A DNA stretch of 64,000 nt from Flaccisagitta enflata (lineage: Eukaryota > Chaetognatha > Sagittoidea > Aphragmophora): NCBI GenBank assembly GCA_965153355.1, contig OZ231126.1, positions 75,392,001 to 75,456,000 of the forward strand. Direction: 5' to 3'. The notes below the pieces were generated by a model. The model did no database searches. It was given only the letters and a program-made list of their open reading frames with translations, and had not been told where the DNA came from. Position numbers and translations under genes: made by a program. The first letter of the stretch is position 1. Each line of letters starts with the position of its first letter. Positions 38,032 to 50,078 of the stretch are shown here, piece by piece.

Positions 38032-39038
38032 CCCCTGGAGCGCACATACACTGAAGCTTTTTGCGTTTTTTGGGTGATAAATTAATTTGCAAATCAACAA
38101 GACGGTCAAAATTCGATGATCAAGGTTCATTTTTTCAGCGGGGCAGTGGAATCCACTCTTTTAGGCTTTCACGTGGAGGAACTGCCGCGTAACTAAGCCT
38201 AAGGGTCTTGTCTTAGATAATAATTCTCTGCAGTAATCGATTTCCTTGATAAAAATTCTGCTTTACAAGTGTTGCCCTAAATTTTAAATTCGTATAGAAA
38301 TTGAAAAAATGAAAAAATGAAGAACACCAGACGCGAGCAAAATGTCATACCTAAGATCTGATGGTTTTGAAAATACGAATTTTTTCAATGTGAAGTTGTA
38401 ATAAAATTTAGGCCGCCAAAAACGTTTTTTTCGAAAATTATAATTTTTTTGGTTTTGGAAGAATAAATCGGTGAAAACCCCACTTACCTTGGGTTGATTT
38501 TGATACAATATGACGTGCACATAGCTGGGTGCGTCTCCTAACTACTGTTTTACCTTGGTTAAACCCTCGTAAAGTGGCTGTTTTCCTTACAAGGGCCTAT
38601 GTGGGGATAGTGTGGGAAGTAATGGATTTCAGACCAGGTCATATTTATCATTTCAACATACAAATGACTAAATACAATACTCTATCCTTGTAATCAATAT
38701 TACATGAACAAATTCATATTCCATTAACATTATACAATGAAAAATTCTAAGGACACATGTAAGAACGTTTCAACCTTAAATCTGCAAAAATTCAAGCATG
38801 TCCCAAGCTCAGAAAAATTTTACAAGTCCTTATAAACTGAAAAGAGTGTTCTCAACTAATCGCCTGAACAGTCGCCTTAACAGTTGCTTGTGCAAGAGCG
38901 AATGCAAGATCTTCGCAAATCTTCCAAACGGAAATTTGTCTCCATGGGTTTTCGGACCTAATTGTTTGCGACAAAATGAAGAATGTTTTAGTGGCATGAC
39001 ACTTACTTGTTTCACCACCTAAACCACCATCAGATCTA
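38032..39038. other. Non-coding stretch
   Basis: No exon or repeat family is recognised. An ordinary A/T-rich intergenic sequence. Confidence 0.4.
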
Positions 39039-39040
39039 AC

Positions 39041-39634
39041 TATGGCAAAGAAAGAAAGCGAACACTTTGTTTTGCTAGTTTCTGCTCAACTATGGGCTTG
39101 AACCATAGAAAATCCATGACCGTTTTAAAGCTCTGCAAAAAATCTTCCAAATGCGACGTTGCTGGTCATTGTAGCTTTATTCGTTTAGAAATGGCAATGG
39201 TTTGAAGAAAAAAATCGCCAATTGAAAAAAGTGCTTATTTCAACTTTTTTCCAATGAGCGATTTTTGTCTTTCCATTTTTGTCAATAATGCAGCTCAGGA
39301 CTGTCTTAGCTACTCGTTATCCATGAGCAAATTAAAGAGCTTCAAATTTTCTTTAAAATGGCGCCAAGAATAATTTTTTAACTCAATGCGTTTAGTTTTT
39401 ATGTTAGAATAAAGATAACCCATGGAAGTGGCGTAGTGAATTTCCAAATTCTTGACCACCTGTCTTCATTCTAATGCCATTTCTAAACGGATAGAGCTAG
39501 AACATCAAGCAAGGTCTCACCTGAAAGATCTTTCGCAGATCTTTAAAATGGTCATGGATTTTGCTATGTTTTTCTCATTGCTTGGAAGTGAAACATTGAC
39601 AAACAAGTTGTTCGCTTTTTTATTTTGCCATAGT
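39041..39634. mobile_element. TA-flanked palindromic MITE, 594 bp
   Basis: The ends ACTATGGCAAAG and, inverted, ACTATGGCAAAAT are flanked by TA (39039-39040 and 39635-39636). Long imperfect inverted arms share AAATCCATGACC, TTTTAAAG.TCTGC and CGTTTAGAAATGGCA. The TA target suggests a Tc1/mariner-type non-autonomous element. No transposase. Confidence 0.72.
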
Positions 39635-39636
39635 TA

Positions 39637-40152
39637 CACTACTTCTCTCTTGTGGGCCACAAATTCTTGGTATGATTAATAAACAAGTTTTGGTGTTGAA
39701 TCATTAGGTTTAAAAGCCCTGATTACAGTTAACAGAATGGTTAGAGTCTTGACTAGGGATGTGGAAGCGATTTATTTGTACACCGCTGACGTTATATGGA
39801 TGTTGAAAAATCCTTTGGTTGATGAGGGTTGCCATGACAATTTTCGATTCGGTTCATGTTTTGTTGATTAAAGATGGACTTTATATAGATTTAGACAATG
39901 ATAGAAAAAAAGGACGATGTAAACATCAATTAGCGATCGAATGTTTCGCGTAGACAGCATTGGATAACAATGGACACATCATTTTTATGTAGCGCCATCA
40001 CCATCATCATCATCATTATCGGAGACGGATCAGGGCTGGAATCAATCAAGAAAAATCAATGAGATAGAGAATACACCACACCTTCAAAGAGGCCAAATCA
40101 AAAAGAATCTCTGTAGAAGAGCGAAAGCGATAAAGTGAATGAAATGACTAAC
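39637..40152. other. Downstream or intronic sequence of the acid phosphatase gene
   Basis: No further phosphatase exon is recognised. TAGGGATGTGGAAGCG at 39755 resembles a single hAT-type end, and (ATC)n lies at 39998-40016. Confidence 0.4.
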
Positions 40153-40719
40153 TTCCAGCCGATTGATGCCGTTGCACAATTGCAAGAATTCCGTCTCAGA
40201 CCAAACCGCAACGTCTTTGTACGATTTGATTAAATGCGACAAACGACAGTCACTGTCACCACCGCTACCACTTCCATCCCTATCATCACCGCTCTCACCA
40301 TCGCAACCGGGAATTCTTAATCGCTTTAAGACGGCCGATTTATTGTGAATCCCTTCAAGCAAATACAATTTGACTATCAGATTTTCGGGTGACATGTTTT
40401 TAGTCATTTGCGCCTCCTCACTTCTTCCCCGATAAGCACGCCCCGTCGAGTCGAACAACGACGAAGATCTGCCCGTTATTCTTCCTACAAGTCCGTCCGT
40501 AATTCGTTCATTCATTCTCATCTTCAGCATCCTTCTCTTCCTCCTCCTCCCGTCAACTGCTTCTTCAGCTTTGTGCAATTCGAACAAAAGAGCGGATCCG
40601 TAAGAGAGCATGAAAGGAGGATCGTAGAGCTCCAGAGCTCCCAGGAGAGCGGCCAAATTCGTGTCATGGCCGGAAAATAAAAGCATCTTCAGAGTCGAAT
40701 CTTGCGTTGCGGTGTGATC
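40153..40719 (-). CDS. Histidine acid phosphatase, C-terminal catalytic exon
   Basis: Family: histidine phosphatase clade 2 (prostatic/lysosomal acid phosphatase type), which hydrolyses phosphomonoesters in lysosomes or extracellularly. The exon starts after CATCTTCACAG and encodes LLFSGHDTNLAALLGAL, whose His-Asp is the catalytic proton-donor motif (SAHD in prostatic acid phosphatase). Then comes YGSALLFELHK, and later NLIVKLYLLEG and RIPGC, matching the family's last strand and disulphide region. Between ELHK and NLIVK there are about 75 extra, basic residues (GRRRKRRMLKMR) where the family has fewer than ten. The exon may end at GTTAGT (40146-40152). Without that splice the frame runs on to 40084 with a hydrophobic tail that could anchor the protein. 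Confidence 0.85.
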
Positions 40720-40798
40720 CTGTGAAGATGTCAACTGAATTTACTATCAGGATTCATGCTGCAAAGCAGTCGGCTGTGTTAATCGGTATTTGAAAAAA

Positions 40799-40891
40799 AA
40801 CAAGGCCGGATACGCGGCTACCCTAGTCGCGTGCGGGTGGGCAGGAGCAGTGCTGGAGAAGGTCACAAGGGCATCTTGGCAGGACCCGTAT
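40799..40891 (-). repeat. Family A hairpin repeat, left half of a copy split by nested insertions
   Basis: The end ACAAGGCCGGATACGCGGC and distal AGTCGCGTGCGGGTGG. The copy's terminal hairpin, with the matching TGC loop, is found at 57480-57498, on the far side of the nested insertions. Confidence 0.7.
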
Positions 40892-41344
40892 TACGCTGAG
40901 GAGAATACACTTTTTTTCACGCAGGGACCCAGAGGAGGGCCCAGATTTTTTTATTTTGATGTAACTAATGTATTCTAAAAATTTCAGGACATTAGATGTT
41001 CTTGAACATTCATCATATTGCACATGAAAAACTGCTCATCCTTAAGGAGGCCAAAATTTCAAAATCATTTTCCTCAAAATTGATGCCAGATTCAGATTCC
41101 TTGTAAAAAATTATGTCAGATGCTATATTTTCTTTTTTCAATATTTTGTTTTTAAGCTAAAAAAAATGCAAAAAACCTCTAAAAAGACCTTGTTTTTTGA
41201 AAACCCTTATTTTTGGAGTTTTTTATGCATTTTTCAGCTTAAAAAACAATATTTTGAAAAAAGAAAATAAAGCATCTGACTTAAATCTTTATAAGGAGTC
41301 TGAATCTGGCATCAGATTTGAGGGAAAATGATTTTGAAATTTTG

Positions 41345-41349
41345 GCCCC
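41345..41349. repeat. 5-bp target duplication of the BEL element, left
   Basis: GCCCC, matched by GCCCC at 56763-56767. Confidence 0.85.
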
Positions 41350-42253
41350 TATATTCTCCCACGTGAATACTAGTTTCGACTCTGGGTTAGCTTTGTTTGT
41401 AGATATCTCTGACTGACTGACGATGGTAGACGCAAAGGAATTTGGGCGTAGATTGGAAAATGGCGTGACGATGGTCTCTTTGATGTGGTAAAAATTTCAA
41501 CAATCTGAGATGGGGGAGAAAGTAAAAGGGAAAATTGGGCATGAATAAATGGTCAACCAATGCATGAAAGCAACATGAGATCAGGATAGACATGGACAGA
41601 AACAGCCAATAACAACATGTACATCTTATGCAGAGGCCATGAAGCCAGATCCGTACACTGCCCCCGCCCTGCCCATCCCACTAAATTCACCCATATCACC
41701 CAATAGTTAGTTGACCGGACAGACGATAAAAACAGACGATAAAACGCCAAAAACAGACAATAAAACAATAAAAAGCCATACGACAAAAACAATGATAAAA
41801 TACTAAAACGCTAAAATGATAAATCTTACTTTAGGCCCAATTTCCTTGGTTTCCAGCCAGCGTCGTGATCGTCAAATAAGTCAGGCGTCCGTACATAAGT
41901 CTCTGAAATAAAAGGATGAGAGACTTATGAAAGATGAGAAATTCCAAGGGCGCAAAACATAAAAATCAAGCAAAATATCAATCATTCCATTAAGAAGCGA
42001 TGCCATAATAACGATATTTATCCGAGGTAAAAATGCGAAGCATAAAAAACACGACGATGAAAAATATAAAAGAAGAAAATACATGATAACATGTATCTCT
42101 CAGCGAATAAAAGAACATCAAAATCCATGCGCAACCATATGGTTCATGGTTAAATTAAATGGAAACAAAAGGCATCGAATTGGACAAAAAGAGAGAAAAA
42201 AGCATTCACGCGAAGAACATCATCATTCCCATACTATAGCACACATTTCCACA
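41350..42253 (-). repeat. BEL 3' LTR (904 bp)
   Basis: On the minus strand it begins TGTGGAAATGTGTGC and ends GGGAGAATATA. The 3' end is not the usual CA. It matches the 5' LTR (55230-56762) with about 99% identity over the aligned 790 bp. Confidence 0.92.
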
Positions 42254-42268
42254 CTCTGCCCCATTTTT
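42254..42268 (-). other. Polypurine tract of the BEL element
   Basis: AAAATGGGGCAGAG on the minus strand lies directly upstream of the 3' LTR start TGTGG, the expected place for the plus-strand primer. Confidence 0.65.
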
Positions 42269-43321
42269 GGAATTTCACAAATTTCAAAAATCCGACATCT
42301 AGTTTCTGGTCGCGGGAAACCATATTAAAAAACCCATCTGTCACGCTAAAAAAATTTACAATGATAATCTACAGCCCTCGCCTCCCTCCCCCGCCTCCGC
42401 CTCTTACATCCCCACCCCTCTTGCAGAAGGAGACCGACGAGCAACATGGCGGCGAAAGATCCCCCCCCCGTCCGGCAAGGGGGAGGCGTCGACCAAGCGA
42501 TGTGATCAATCCAACACCCGAAGAGCGGAGACGAGACGGAGACGAGGAAGAAAAGGCACCCGTTCTGAGGAAAATATTAAAAGGGAAGGGGGGGGAAGGG
42601 GGAACGGGCCTAGGAGCACCTCTAGACTGGGACTTGCCGTCGAGGTGGAAAAGTATAAGTAGAGGGCATTGACTAAAATATCATAATACGAACATCTTCG
42701 TAATAACATGCTAAAGAGACAATGTCAAATACAAACAAGAAAAACATACATGTTCCGAGGAACAACAAACAAATATAAAAAAATAAATTACTACCAGACT
42801 ACATTAAAACCGAATCTGAAAAGCAAAAATTAAGTAAGATTCATGGGAACGATCACGTCACCTGCACCATTTCCAAAAGGAAACATGCGGACCATATCGG
42901 AAGCTCCAACAGCTCGTCAAATCGTGGGTAAGAGACGAGAATGAAAGGCGCGAAATGGACACCGCGAAGTTGGGCAGATGGCGCCACCGTCTGAGAAGTT
43001 TTTCTCCCCTCGCGGGGAGATAAAAGAAAGGGAAAAGTGGGGTAGATGGATTAGTAAAGTTCTTATCATATGCAGATTCAATCATAACAACAAGAAAATT
43101 CACACACCATCTCTTCCATGAAACTTACGCGGGCGTTTTCGCCAGGCCCCAGTGCGGATAAGAATCCCACGCCCCGGGTAGCGCCCCCGACAATGCCGGC
43201 CTGTCCATCGAGGGATGAGCGTCGCGATGAAATGATGGCGACTCAGCGAAATGGTGGCGCTCTCCACGTCGCGTTACTTGACGGAAATTAATAGGATGGT
43301 AACAATGGACGTGGCATCGGA
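42269..43321 (-). other. Non-coding 3' region of the BEL element
   Basis: No minus-strand frame is supportable. A plus-strand frame at 42361-42672 rich in Pro, Arg and Glu lies here, but nothing marks it as a gene. Confidence 0.5.
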
Positions 43322-45419
43322 TTACAGCTTTATTGCGGCGGCTGCTGATGGTGTTGCTGCTGCTGCGGCTGGCGGCCTGGATTCCAAGGACGCCTCTTTT
43401 TCTTCGGCGCTGTCTTGGGAGCGTCTTTGGCGCTTTGGAGCGTCTTTGGCGCTTTGCGCAGTCGACGAGACGGAAGGCCGACTTTCAGTTTCTGCAGATG
43501 CTGCTGGAGATGAAGATGCTGTCGCAGTCACAGGAGCTAGAATGGCGCGAGGATCTTGCTGAATACAGACGACGTGTTTAACAGATGCTGCCGCCGACGC
43601 CGTCTGCTGAGATCCCGCCGCCTCCTTTGCCTTTGCATCCGCAACCTTTCTCGCTGTCTCCAACTGCTTCTCCAGTTCCGTCACTCGCATGTCGCTCTTG
43701 ACCTTCGCATCAAGCGCAATCATTGCATTTCTTCTCGAGTCGGCGATGTTTTTCTCAACTCGAGATTTTTCCGCCATGTCCCACAGCTGACGAGCACATT
43801 CAACTCGCTGAGCGTTGCTGAATGATTGGTAATATGTCGGCGGTAGGAACGATGCAAGTCTTGACAACTGTCGCTTAGAGGCATTGCTCCGAGTTGCCGC
43901 ACATAGGCGCAGCAGATGTTCGCTGATGTGATGTCCAGTATCGATGTCAAGAATCGTCGACGAAGAGATTGGCAAATCCGTCTCCTGTTGCTGAGGCGCT
44001 GTTGGTCCTTTAGCTTGCTGTTTAGGCGCCGCAGAACCAGTCGCGCCCGCTGGAGGCTGAATATCGCCTTTTGGCTTCCCTTGCGCTGCTGCTGCTTCCG
44101 GCCGCTGTTTAAGCTCCTTCGCCTTCTTTGACGCGGACGTCGCTGAAGGCGCAGTTGCTCCCCCGCTACCCGAAGCTATTGCCGCTGCGCTGGGAACCTC
44201 CTGCTGCTGAGGAGGAAGTTGTTGCTTCTTTTTGTTATTATTGTTTTTGCCTTTGCCTTTGCTTTTGTTGTTGGCCGAGGCTTGAAGCTGTTGTTGCTGC
44301 AGCTGCTGCTGTTGTTGTTGCCGTTGCTGCTGTTGATGTTGTTGTTGCTGCTTTGGCTGCTGTTGTTGCTGCTGCTGCTGCTGAGGATGCGCTGGATCGA
44401 TTGCCGGCGCCCTCTTCTCTTGTCGACGCCTTTTTGGGTTGGGAGTTTCGTCACGAGGATCCGGCCGCTGCTGATTTGGGGGATGAACCAATGCCGGACG
44501 CGTTTGACGATCTGATGCTGCATTGGTGGAAGAAGTCGCCGGTGAGTTTGCGGCTGCAGCAAGAGATACTTGAGTCAAATTTTTCCTCAACGCTTGGACC
44601 ACACGCCGAGCCTCCTTGAAATTCTCCCTTTTCTTTTTCTGCCTTCCTTGTCTGCGATCCAAGGTTTCAAAACCTAACTCACATTGTGTAGCCGATGATC
44701 GCATCTGCCTCTCCGAGTTGCAGCATATATTTAGTTTGGAGAAGGCCTTGAAGACCAACGACTCTGACTCATCTGCTGGGTCGTTGCGATGGTAAAACCA
44801 GCGTGCTTGCTTCCGCTGGATTCTGACCTCAGGAGAGTCTTTGTCCACTTCCGGGTCAATGGGCGCCTCCTCCTTTTCCTCTGCCACCACCACCACATCC
44901 ATCCCCTCCTCCTCCTCTGCCGCCTCCTCCCCATCGACCTGAGAGTCTTGATCTTTGCTTCCGCTGCGATGGTCTGCAGCTTTTAATCGCTCCTGGAGAA
45001 GGGCTCTCGCCTCCGGTGGAGCCGGTCCTCCAAATCCAGGAGTGAAAATGCGACGGGAAGCTGTTTGCGGACGATCCCAACGACGAGTTGGCGATGGAGA
45101 CGTCGTCGACGGGCCGCTGCAACTTCACTCTACGTTCGTTTCCTCCCGAGATGGCAATGACGAGGGGAGGGAGAGCGGAAGAAGCAGCGTGGTCGGCCGG
45201 CTGTTGGGGATTCGCTGACTCATCATCCTTTGCGAGGTTGAGGTCGCCGCTGAAGGCCGCTTTCGTAGCCGCCTCCACCTCCTCCTCAAGCGACGCAACG
45301 GAATCCGTCTCGAAGTCTTCATCCCGCTCTGGAGACGCCATCAGGCGATCGAGATCATAAGATCCGCCCGCCGTCGACGCATCCATTTCGGCTTGAAGAC
45401 GCTGCGCGCGCGATGGCAT
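43322..45419 (-). pseudogene. Extra open reading frame downstream of BEL integrase, one frameshift
   Basis: No family is recognised. It opens with ATG at 45417-45419 (MPSRAQRLQAEMDAS) and runs to about 45100. The frame then shifts by one (both frames are open between 45124 and 44856) and continues to a stop at 43322, about 700 codons in all. In order it has an acidic N-terminus, an EEAAEEEE stretch, a basic predicted helix (RRQGRQKKKREN), a nuclear-localisation-like PKRRRQEKR, a poly-Gln block, a Lys/Asn-rich KGKGKNNNNKKK, a Cys/His segment (HHISEHLLRLCAATRS), a coiled coil around ELEKQLETARKVADAKAK and an Ala/Ser-rich tail. There is no signal peptide or membrane helix, so it is not a typical env. 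A second Gag-like or nucleic-acid-binding protein is possible. Confidence 0.6.
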
Positions 45420-45781
45420 CTTGACTCCGAGGAATCGACTTCAAGATGCAGACTGACGTGATGATGGAGTTCAACGTCAGCGGAAGCTTTGAAAATCACG
45501 TAAGACAAATGAACTGTGTTTGGACGAAAGCATAGGAAATAGCATGATATCTACATATATACAAAGCAGTGAACCAATGTTTAAATTTTGCATGAAAATG
45601 AACATCACAATGTGCCAATATGAGGAAAGAGTTGAATGCATGGATGAATAGAACCAAATATGAAGACGTACATCTCTTTATGTCAGTTATGAGCAAACAG
45701 AGCAACAATCATTCACATATATAGTTACTAATAGACAGGCCCATGCGCCTAAAATCTCTCTCTCTCAAAACTTAGCGTTTT
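45420..45781 (-). other. Spacer between integrase and the extra ORF
   Basis: 362 bp without a minus-strand frame. It may hold signals for separate expression of the extra ORF, but none can be named. Confidence 0.5.
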
Positions 45782-46618
45782 TTATGAGTCCATCTCCAGC
45801 CGCACGATCTTCGTGCGATCCCTCGTAACAATTCTTCCGTCAGCGCGTCGCACATGCGCCCGCCGGACATGGGGCGATGTGCCTTCAACGTCGACGACCC
45901 TCCCTAGGCTCCAATCGTGTCTGGGAACAGCCTCGTCGACGATGACTACAAGATCATCAACCGCCAGGTTCCTCTCGGATTTTGTCCATTTACTCCGCGC
46001 GTGAAGAAGGCTCAAGTATTCAGAACGCCACTTCTTCCAAAAAGCATCCACTCGCGATTGGGCGCGCTTCCATTGGACACGTGTGGACTCCGCGTCGAAG
46101 TTGACGCCGTGCTGCAACAGATCCATAGGAGCGCTTCCGGAAGTGGATGGCGATAGGATGTGATTTGGCGTCAGTGCCGATGGATCACTCGGATCATCAC
46201 TCAGCGCTGTGAGGGGGCGGCGGTTGAGAATACCTTCCACCTCGATGACGGCAGTGTGGAAGGTGTCGACGTGCAACGTGGCGCCAGATGATATGGAGGC
46301 AAGATGGCGCTTGAACATTGCTACAACTCGCTCCCAAACACCACCGTAGTGCGGCGTTCGGGCGGTGATGAAATCCCATTGGAGGCCTCGTCGTTGCAGT
46401 TCAAGAGTTGACGAGCGATTCCACTCTTCCATCTCCTTCTTGAGGATGTTGTTGGCGCCTATCAGGTTGGTTCCTCGATCAGATGTAAATCGTCTAATGC
46501 CTGGGCGCCTGGCTGCAAAGCGAATGATGGCGTTAATCATAGAATCCGCAGACATGAACGGCGCGGGAGACAAAGCAAGTGAAAACTGCCACCCACACCT
46601 TGTGGTCTGCTCTGCCAT
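45782..46618 (-). pseudogene. BEL pol: integrase core and C-terminal part
   Basis: This frame continues the integrase after a one-base shift near 46550-46560. FTSDRGTNLIGAN (about 46465-46485) carries the second catalytic Asp, and EVEGILNRRPL (about 46209-46246) carries the Glu of the DDE triad. DFITARTPHYGGVWER and ALTPNHILSP are BEL/Pao integrase hallmarks. The C-terminus has the basic domain ending TRDRTKIVRLEMDS and a stop at 45782. All catalytic positions visible here are kept. Confidence 0.9.
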
Positions 46619-48140
46619 TCATTTTCACATTGAAGTGTCCCATTACATCCAATCCCGTCTCCGCGAAGACAGGTGCAGGATTCACTCGATTGGATGGCAA
46701 TGGCGCCATCTGCTGATCCGCGTGCCTTTTAAAGTTCCTCTGGCATCTAAAGCACGAGTGAACGACGCTTTTAACGGCCTGAAGACCTCTAGTGATCCAC
46801 GCGAATTGACGCAGTTGACATAAGGTATGCTTTGCGCCAGCATGGAAGTCATTATGATGAACATGGCGAATCAATGACTTCACATTCTCGTCTTTTGGTG
46901 GAAGAATGAAGGGAAATTTGATGTCGTTTGAGATGTCGGCATTTACCAATCGGCTGCCGACTCGAAGGATGTCATCGTCGTCGACGAAGGGATTGAGCAT
47001 CCGCATCTCCTTGTTTTTGACGATGAACTCATGACGACTGTTTGGTGCATTCGCTTTTCCCGCCTCCAATTGGGTTATCACCTCTCCATAATTTTGCCGC
47101 TGCACAGCCTTGACGAGCTGCTTCTGCGCTTCCTCCAGATGGACTTGCGTCACTTCCGGTTTGGGGAGGAGATCCTTTGCCGCTCTAGTCTTCGCCTTTG
47201 GGAACAATCGCCATCGCCGGACTGCAATGAAGAGCATGGCGATGACGCGGAGTTTATGCGTCCACTTCCCCCGAGATGCGGCTGCACGCAGCACCGCGTC
47301 GAATTCTTCACTCTTATCCTCGACAGCAGCGTAGAGCGCCGCCACGTGGACAGAGACAGGGTACGTCGCGATGTTTGTCTGCGGCCATTGATCTTCAGGG
47401 AGACGCAAAAAATCCGGACCGTTGTGGAATTGACACCACTTTTCCGCCTCATGAGATTCGATTCCACGAGAGCAATGGTCGGCGGGGTTATTGGCGGAGT
47501 CAACCCACCGCCACTGCTCTGGAGTTGATCCTGCGTGGATTTTGGAGAGACGATTGGCGAAGAAGACAGGTCTTGGGCGTGATGGGTTGTATATCATCTT
47601 CAAAGCGGCCTCTGAATCTGACCATAGTCTAATGTTCTTCTCCTGCAGATTCAAAGTCTTGTTGACGAACCGCTTGAGCTGAATCGCCTTTTCAGCAGAG
47701 ACGATTTCCACACGAGGTACACTATTGTGATGAGATGCCCTCTTTGGATTGAGAGGAACCACGTGTGACTTTGACCCCAATATTGTCACATAGACCGAGC
47801 CGTCGGAGTTGACTTGGCGACGATATGCAACAGCACCAAATCCACCTTTCGGCGCTGCATCGCAGAAAATCTCGATGGTGACGGAAATGACGTCGACGTT
47901 GTCGATGTCACCGTTCCACCACCTTTTGACTCGGTATTGCGAAAGAAGAGGCCAAGACGAAGTATATTTGAAGAATGACTCTTCCAACGCCTCGTCAAGC
48001 GAAGAATCCCATCCTGTCTGTTGTGGACGACACAGTTGGAGATGACGTCGTCCAATGTATTGGCTTGGACTCCAAAAGCCGAGCGGATCATAGAGTTTGG
48101 CTTGCATGGAGACCAATTGACGTGGTGTTTTCGCCCTCAT
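46533..48140 (-). pseudogene. BEL pol: RT thumb, RNase H and integrase N-terminal domain
   Basis: It starts near TPRQLVSMQAKLYDPLGF, the Pao/BEL domain after the RT palm. RNase H motifs follow: IEIFCDAAPKGGFGAVAY, LWSDSEAALKMI and NNPADHCSRG. The integrase zinc-binding HHCC domain is visible as HHNDFHAGAKHT and CFRCQRNFK, then the first catalytic Asp in GLDVMGHF. The frame meets a stop at 46533 after a one-base shift. Its own upstream border at about 48140 is a second one-base shift relative to the RT palm frame, where TGA of one frame overlaps ATG of the next. Confidence 0.9.
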
Positions 48141-48665
48141 TGTCTTAAATTCGTCGTCGCAGATGAAGGAAAGGCGTCTTCAGACGGAAGCCACGAGACT
48201 CCCAACACTTTCGTCGGCTTGTCGTCGTGGTCTTGTTTGTCTGCGATGGGAATAGCGACGTTTGGATCTCCTTCCATAAGCTGATGATGATTACTTTTCC
48301 ACTTCACCAACTGGAATCCTCCATCACCCATTGCCGACTTCACTCCCACCTTCAACTCCAACGCCTCGTCGACTGTATCACCACCTCCACTTCCGTCGTC
48401 GACGTAAAAACCATGGCGGATAAAGTCGTAGACGTTGGGAGGGTAATATGGACGAATGACTTTGGCGTGGTGTCTGACGGTGAAGCTGGTGACAAACGAG
48501 CTGGAGAGGCTTCCAAAGACGTGGGAAAGAAACAGATTCAAAATGGCGAGGCGGAGGCTTTTATCCTTGAACCAGAAGAATCTGAAGAGATCAGCATCAT
48601 CAGGGTGGACTCTTATCTGGTGGAAGAACGCCTTTATATCACACATAAAGGCGATCTTCCACTGG
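48137..48665 (-). pseudogene. BEL pol: reverse transcriptase palm
   Basis: It contains CDIKAFFHQIRVHPDDAD and the catalytic FYVDDG (about 48398-48410), the second and third conserved Asp of RT. The 5' edge is the insertion point of the hAT-like element: the codon split by the 8-bp duplication matches the upstream frame at 50079-50086, so pol was in frame here before the insertion. Confidence 0.9.
48658..48665. repeat. 8-bp target duplication, left
   Basis: TCCACTGG, repeated at 50079-50086. Confidence 0.85.
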
Positions 48666-49032
48666 TAGAGTTTGGAGTTTCAAACAAAATCATCTAGTGG
48701 CATATAACGGAAGTATAATTGAGATTATATGCATAGTAGGTTGCGTATAAGTGGAGTTTTTAGCCTAAAAAACGCTTTTTAACGTTTTTTTTAGTAGTGT
48801 TACAATTACTACTTTTTTTTAAGAGGAAATGAGTTTCCCAGTGCCGGCGATGCTTCCTTGACTCTTTAGGAAAATACTCGAGCAAAACATGGTGATATTT
48901 TTTCATTCAAATGTTCTCATTTGCTTTTTGCCGGTACTATAAAAAGAAATTAAAAATTTTGTAACTATTTTCTAGTTATGGATTAGGATTATTAAGAGCC
49001 TGGGCATCACGGTGATAACTCCGTTTTATTAC

Positions 49033-49096
<64 letters not shown>

Positions 49097-49224
49097 TGAC
49101 AGACAGACCCAGACCAAGATCTGAGACTTGAACAGAATAAAGGACAATTCATGAAAATATGATTGGCCATTTGATTTTTTCTTGCCTCTCGTCTATGGGT
49201 CCTTTGATATACTTTCTTTGTTGT

Positions 49225-49311
<87 letters not shown>

Positions 49312-49400
49312 TTTGGTCGTCCCTTCATGTAACCAGAGAATCGATCTAACCAAAACATATGGTCCACAAAAATCGGAAATGGCATTTATGCAGGTGCAAA

Positions 49401-49474
<74 letters not shown>

Positions 49475-50078
49475 ACTAACAAGCAGACTCATTTCAGCAT
49501 TTCTTTTGGGATGATACAATCTTGATATAAGCATAAAGGAGAATCATCGATCATTTGTTTTATTTTATTTTCTGCTTTATCAGAACAAATCAACTGGTGA
49601 AATATATATAATCATAAAATAACATTATAGTACATTGAAAAAAAAAGTAATAAAAGGCAATGAATGAAAATAAAATAAAATAAAAATTAAAAAAAAAAAA
49701 ACAAATGAAAAATGAAAAATAAAAAATGAAAAGTGAAAAATGAAAAATGAAAAGTGAAAATTAAAAAGTGAAAAGTGAAAATGAAAAGTGAAAAGTGAAA
49801 AGTGAATCATGAAATGAAAAATATGAAAATGGATGAAAAAAAAAAATGAAAATAATCTTTTGATGCTAGCAAAAAAATTTTGGAAATTTTTAAAAAATTT
49901 TCAAAAAGATCACAGAAAATCCACTATGAATTCCCTTAATCTTATTACCCCTTCATTGCCAAGTGAAAAACCTGAAAAACGCCAATCGGAAACTCATTTT
50001 GGCGCTAAATATGTTTTTGCGTCTCATCTGCCACTTCCGGTAGAGTTGGCGGATAAAAAAGCGTATAGGTAAACTCTA
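48666..50078. mobile_element. hAT-like non-autonomous element inserted in BEL reverse transcriptase
   Basis: 1413 bp with short terminal inverted repeats TAGAGTTT/AAACTCTA and an 8-bp duplication TCCACTGG, splitting the RT fingers from the palm. It carries three (GA)n tracts (49035-49094, 49228-49308, 49404-49472), a GAAAAATGAAAAGT-rich stretch (49690-49830) and no transposase. It was inserted after the BEL element. Confidence 0.85.

Noticed and set aside
42361-42672. Pro/Arg/Glu-rich 103-codon plus-strand frame in the BEL 3' region
   Set aside because: GC-rich low complexity, opposite to the element's coding direction, with no recognisable motif.
43322-45419. Env-like function for the extra BEL ORF
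   Set aside because: No signal peptide, furin-type site or transmembrane helix is visible; the composition is acidic, then Gln/Lys-rich and coiled-coil.
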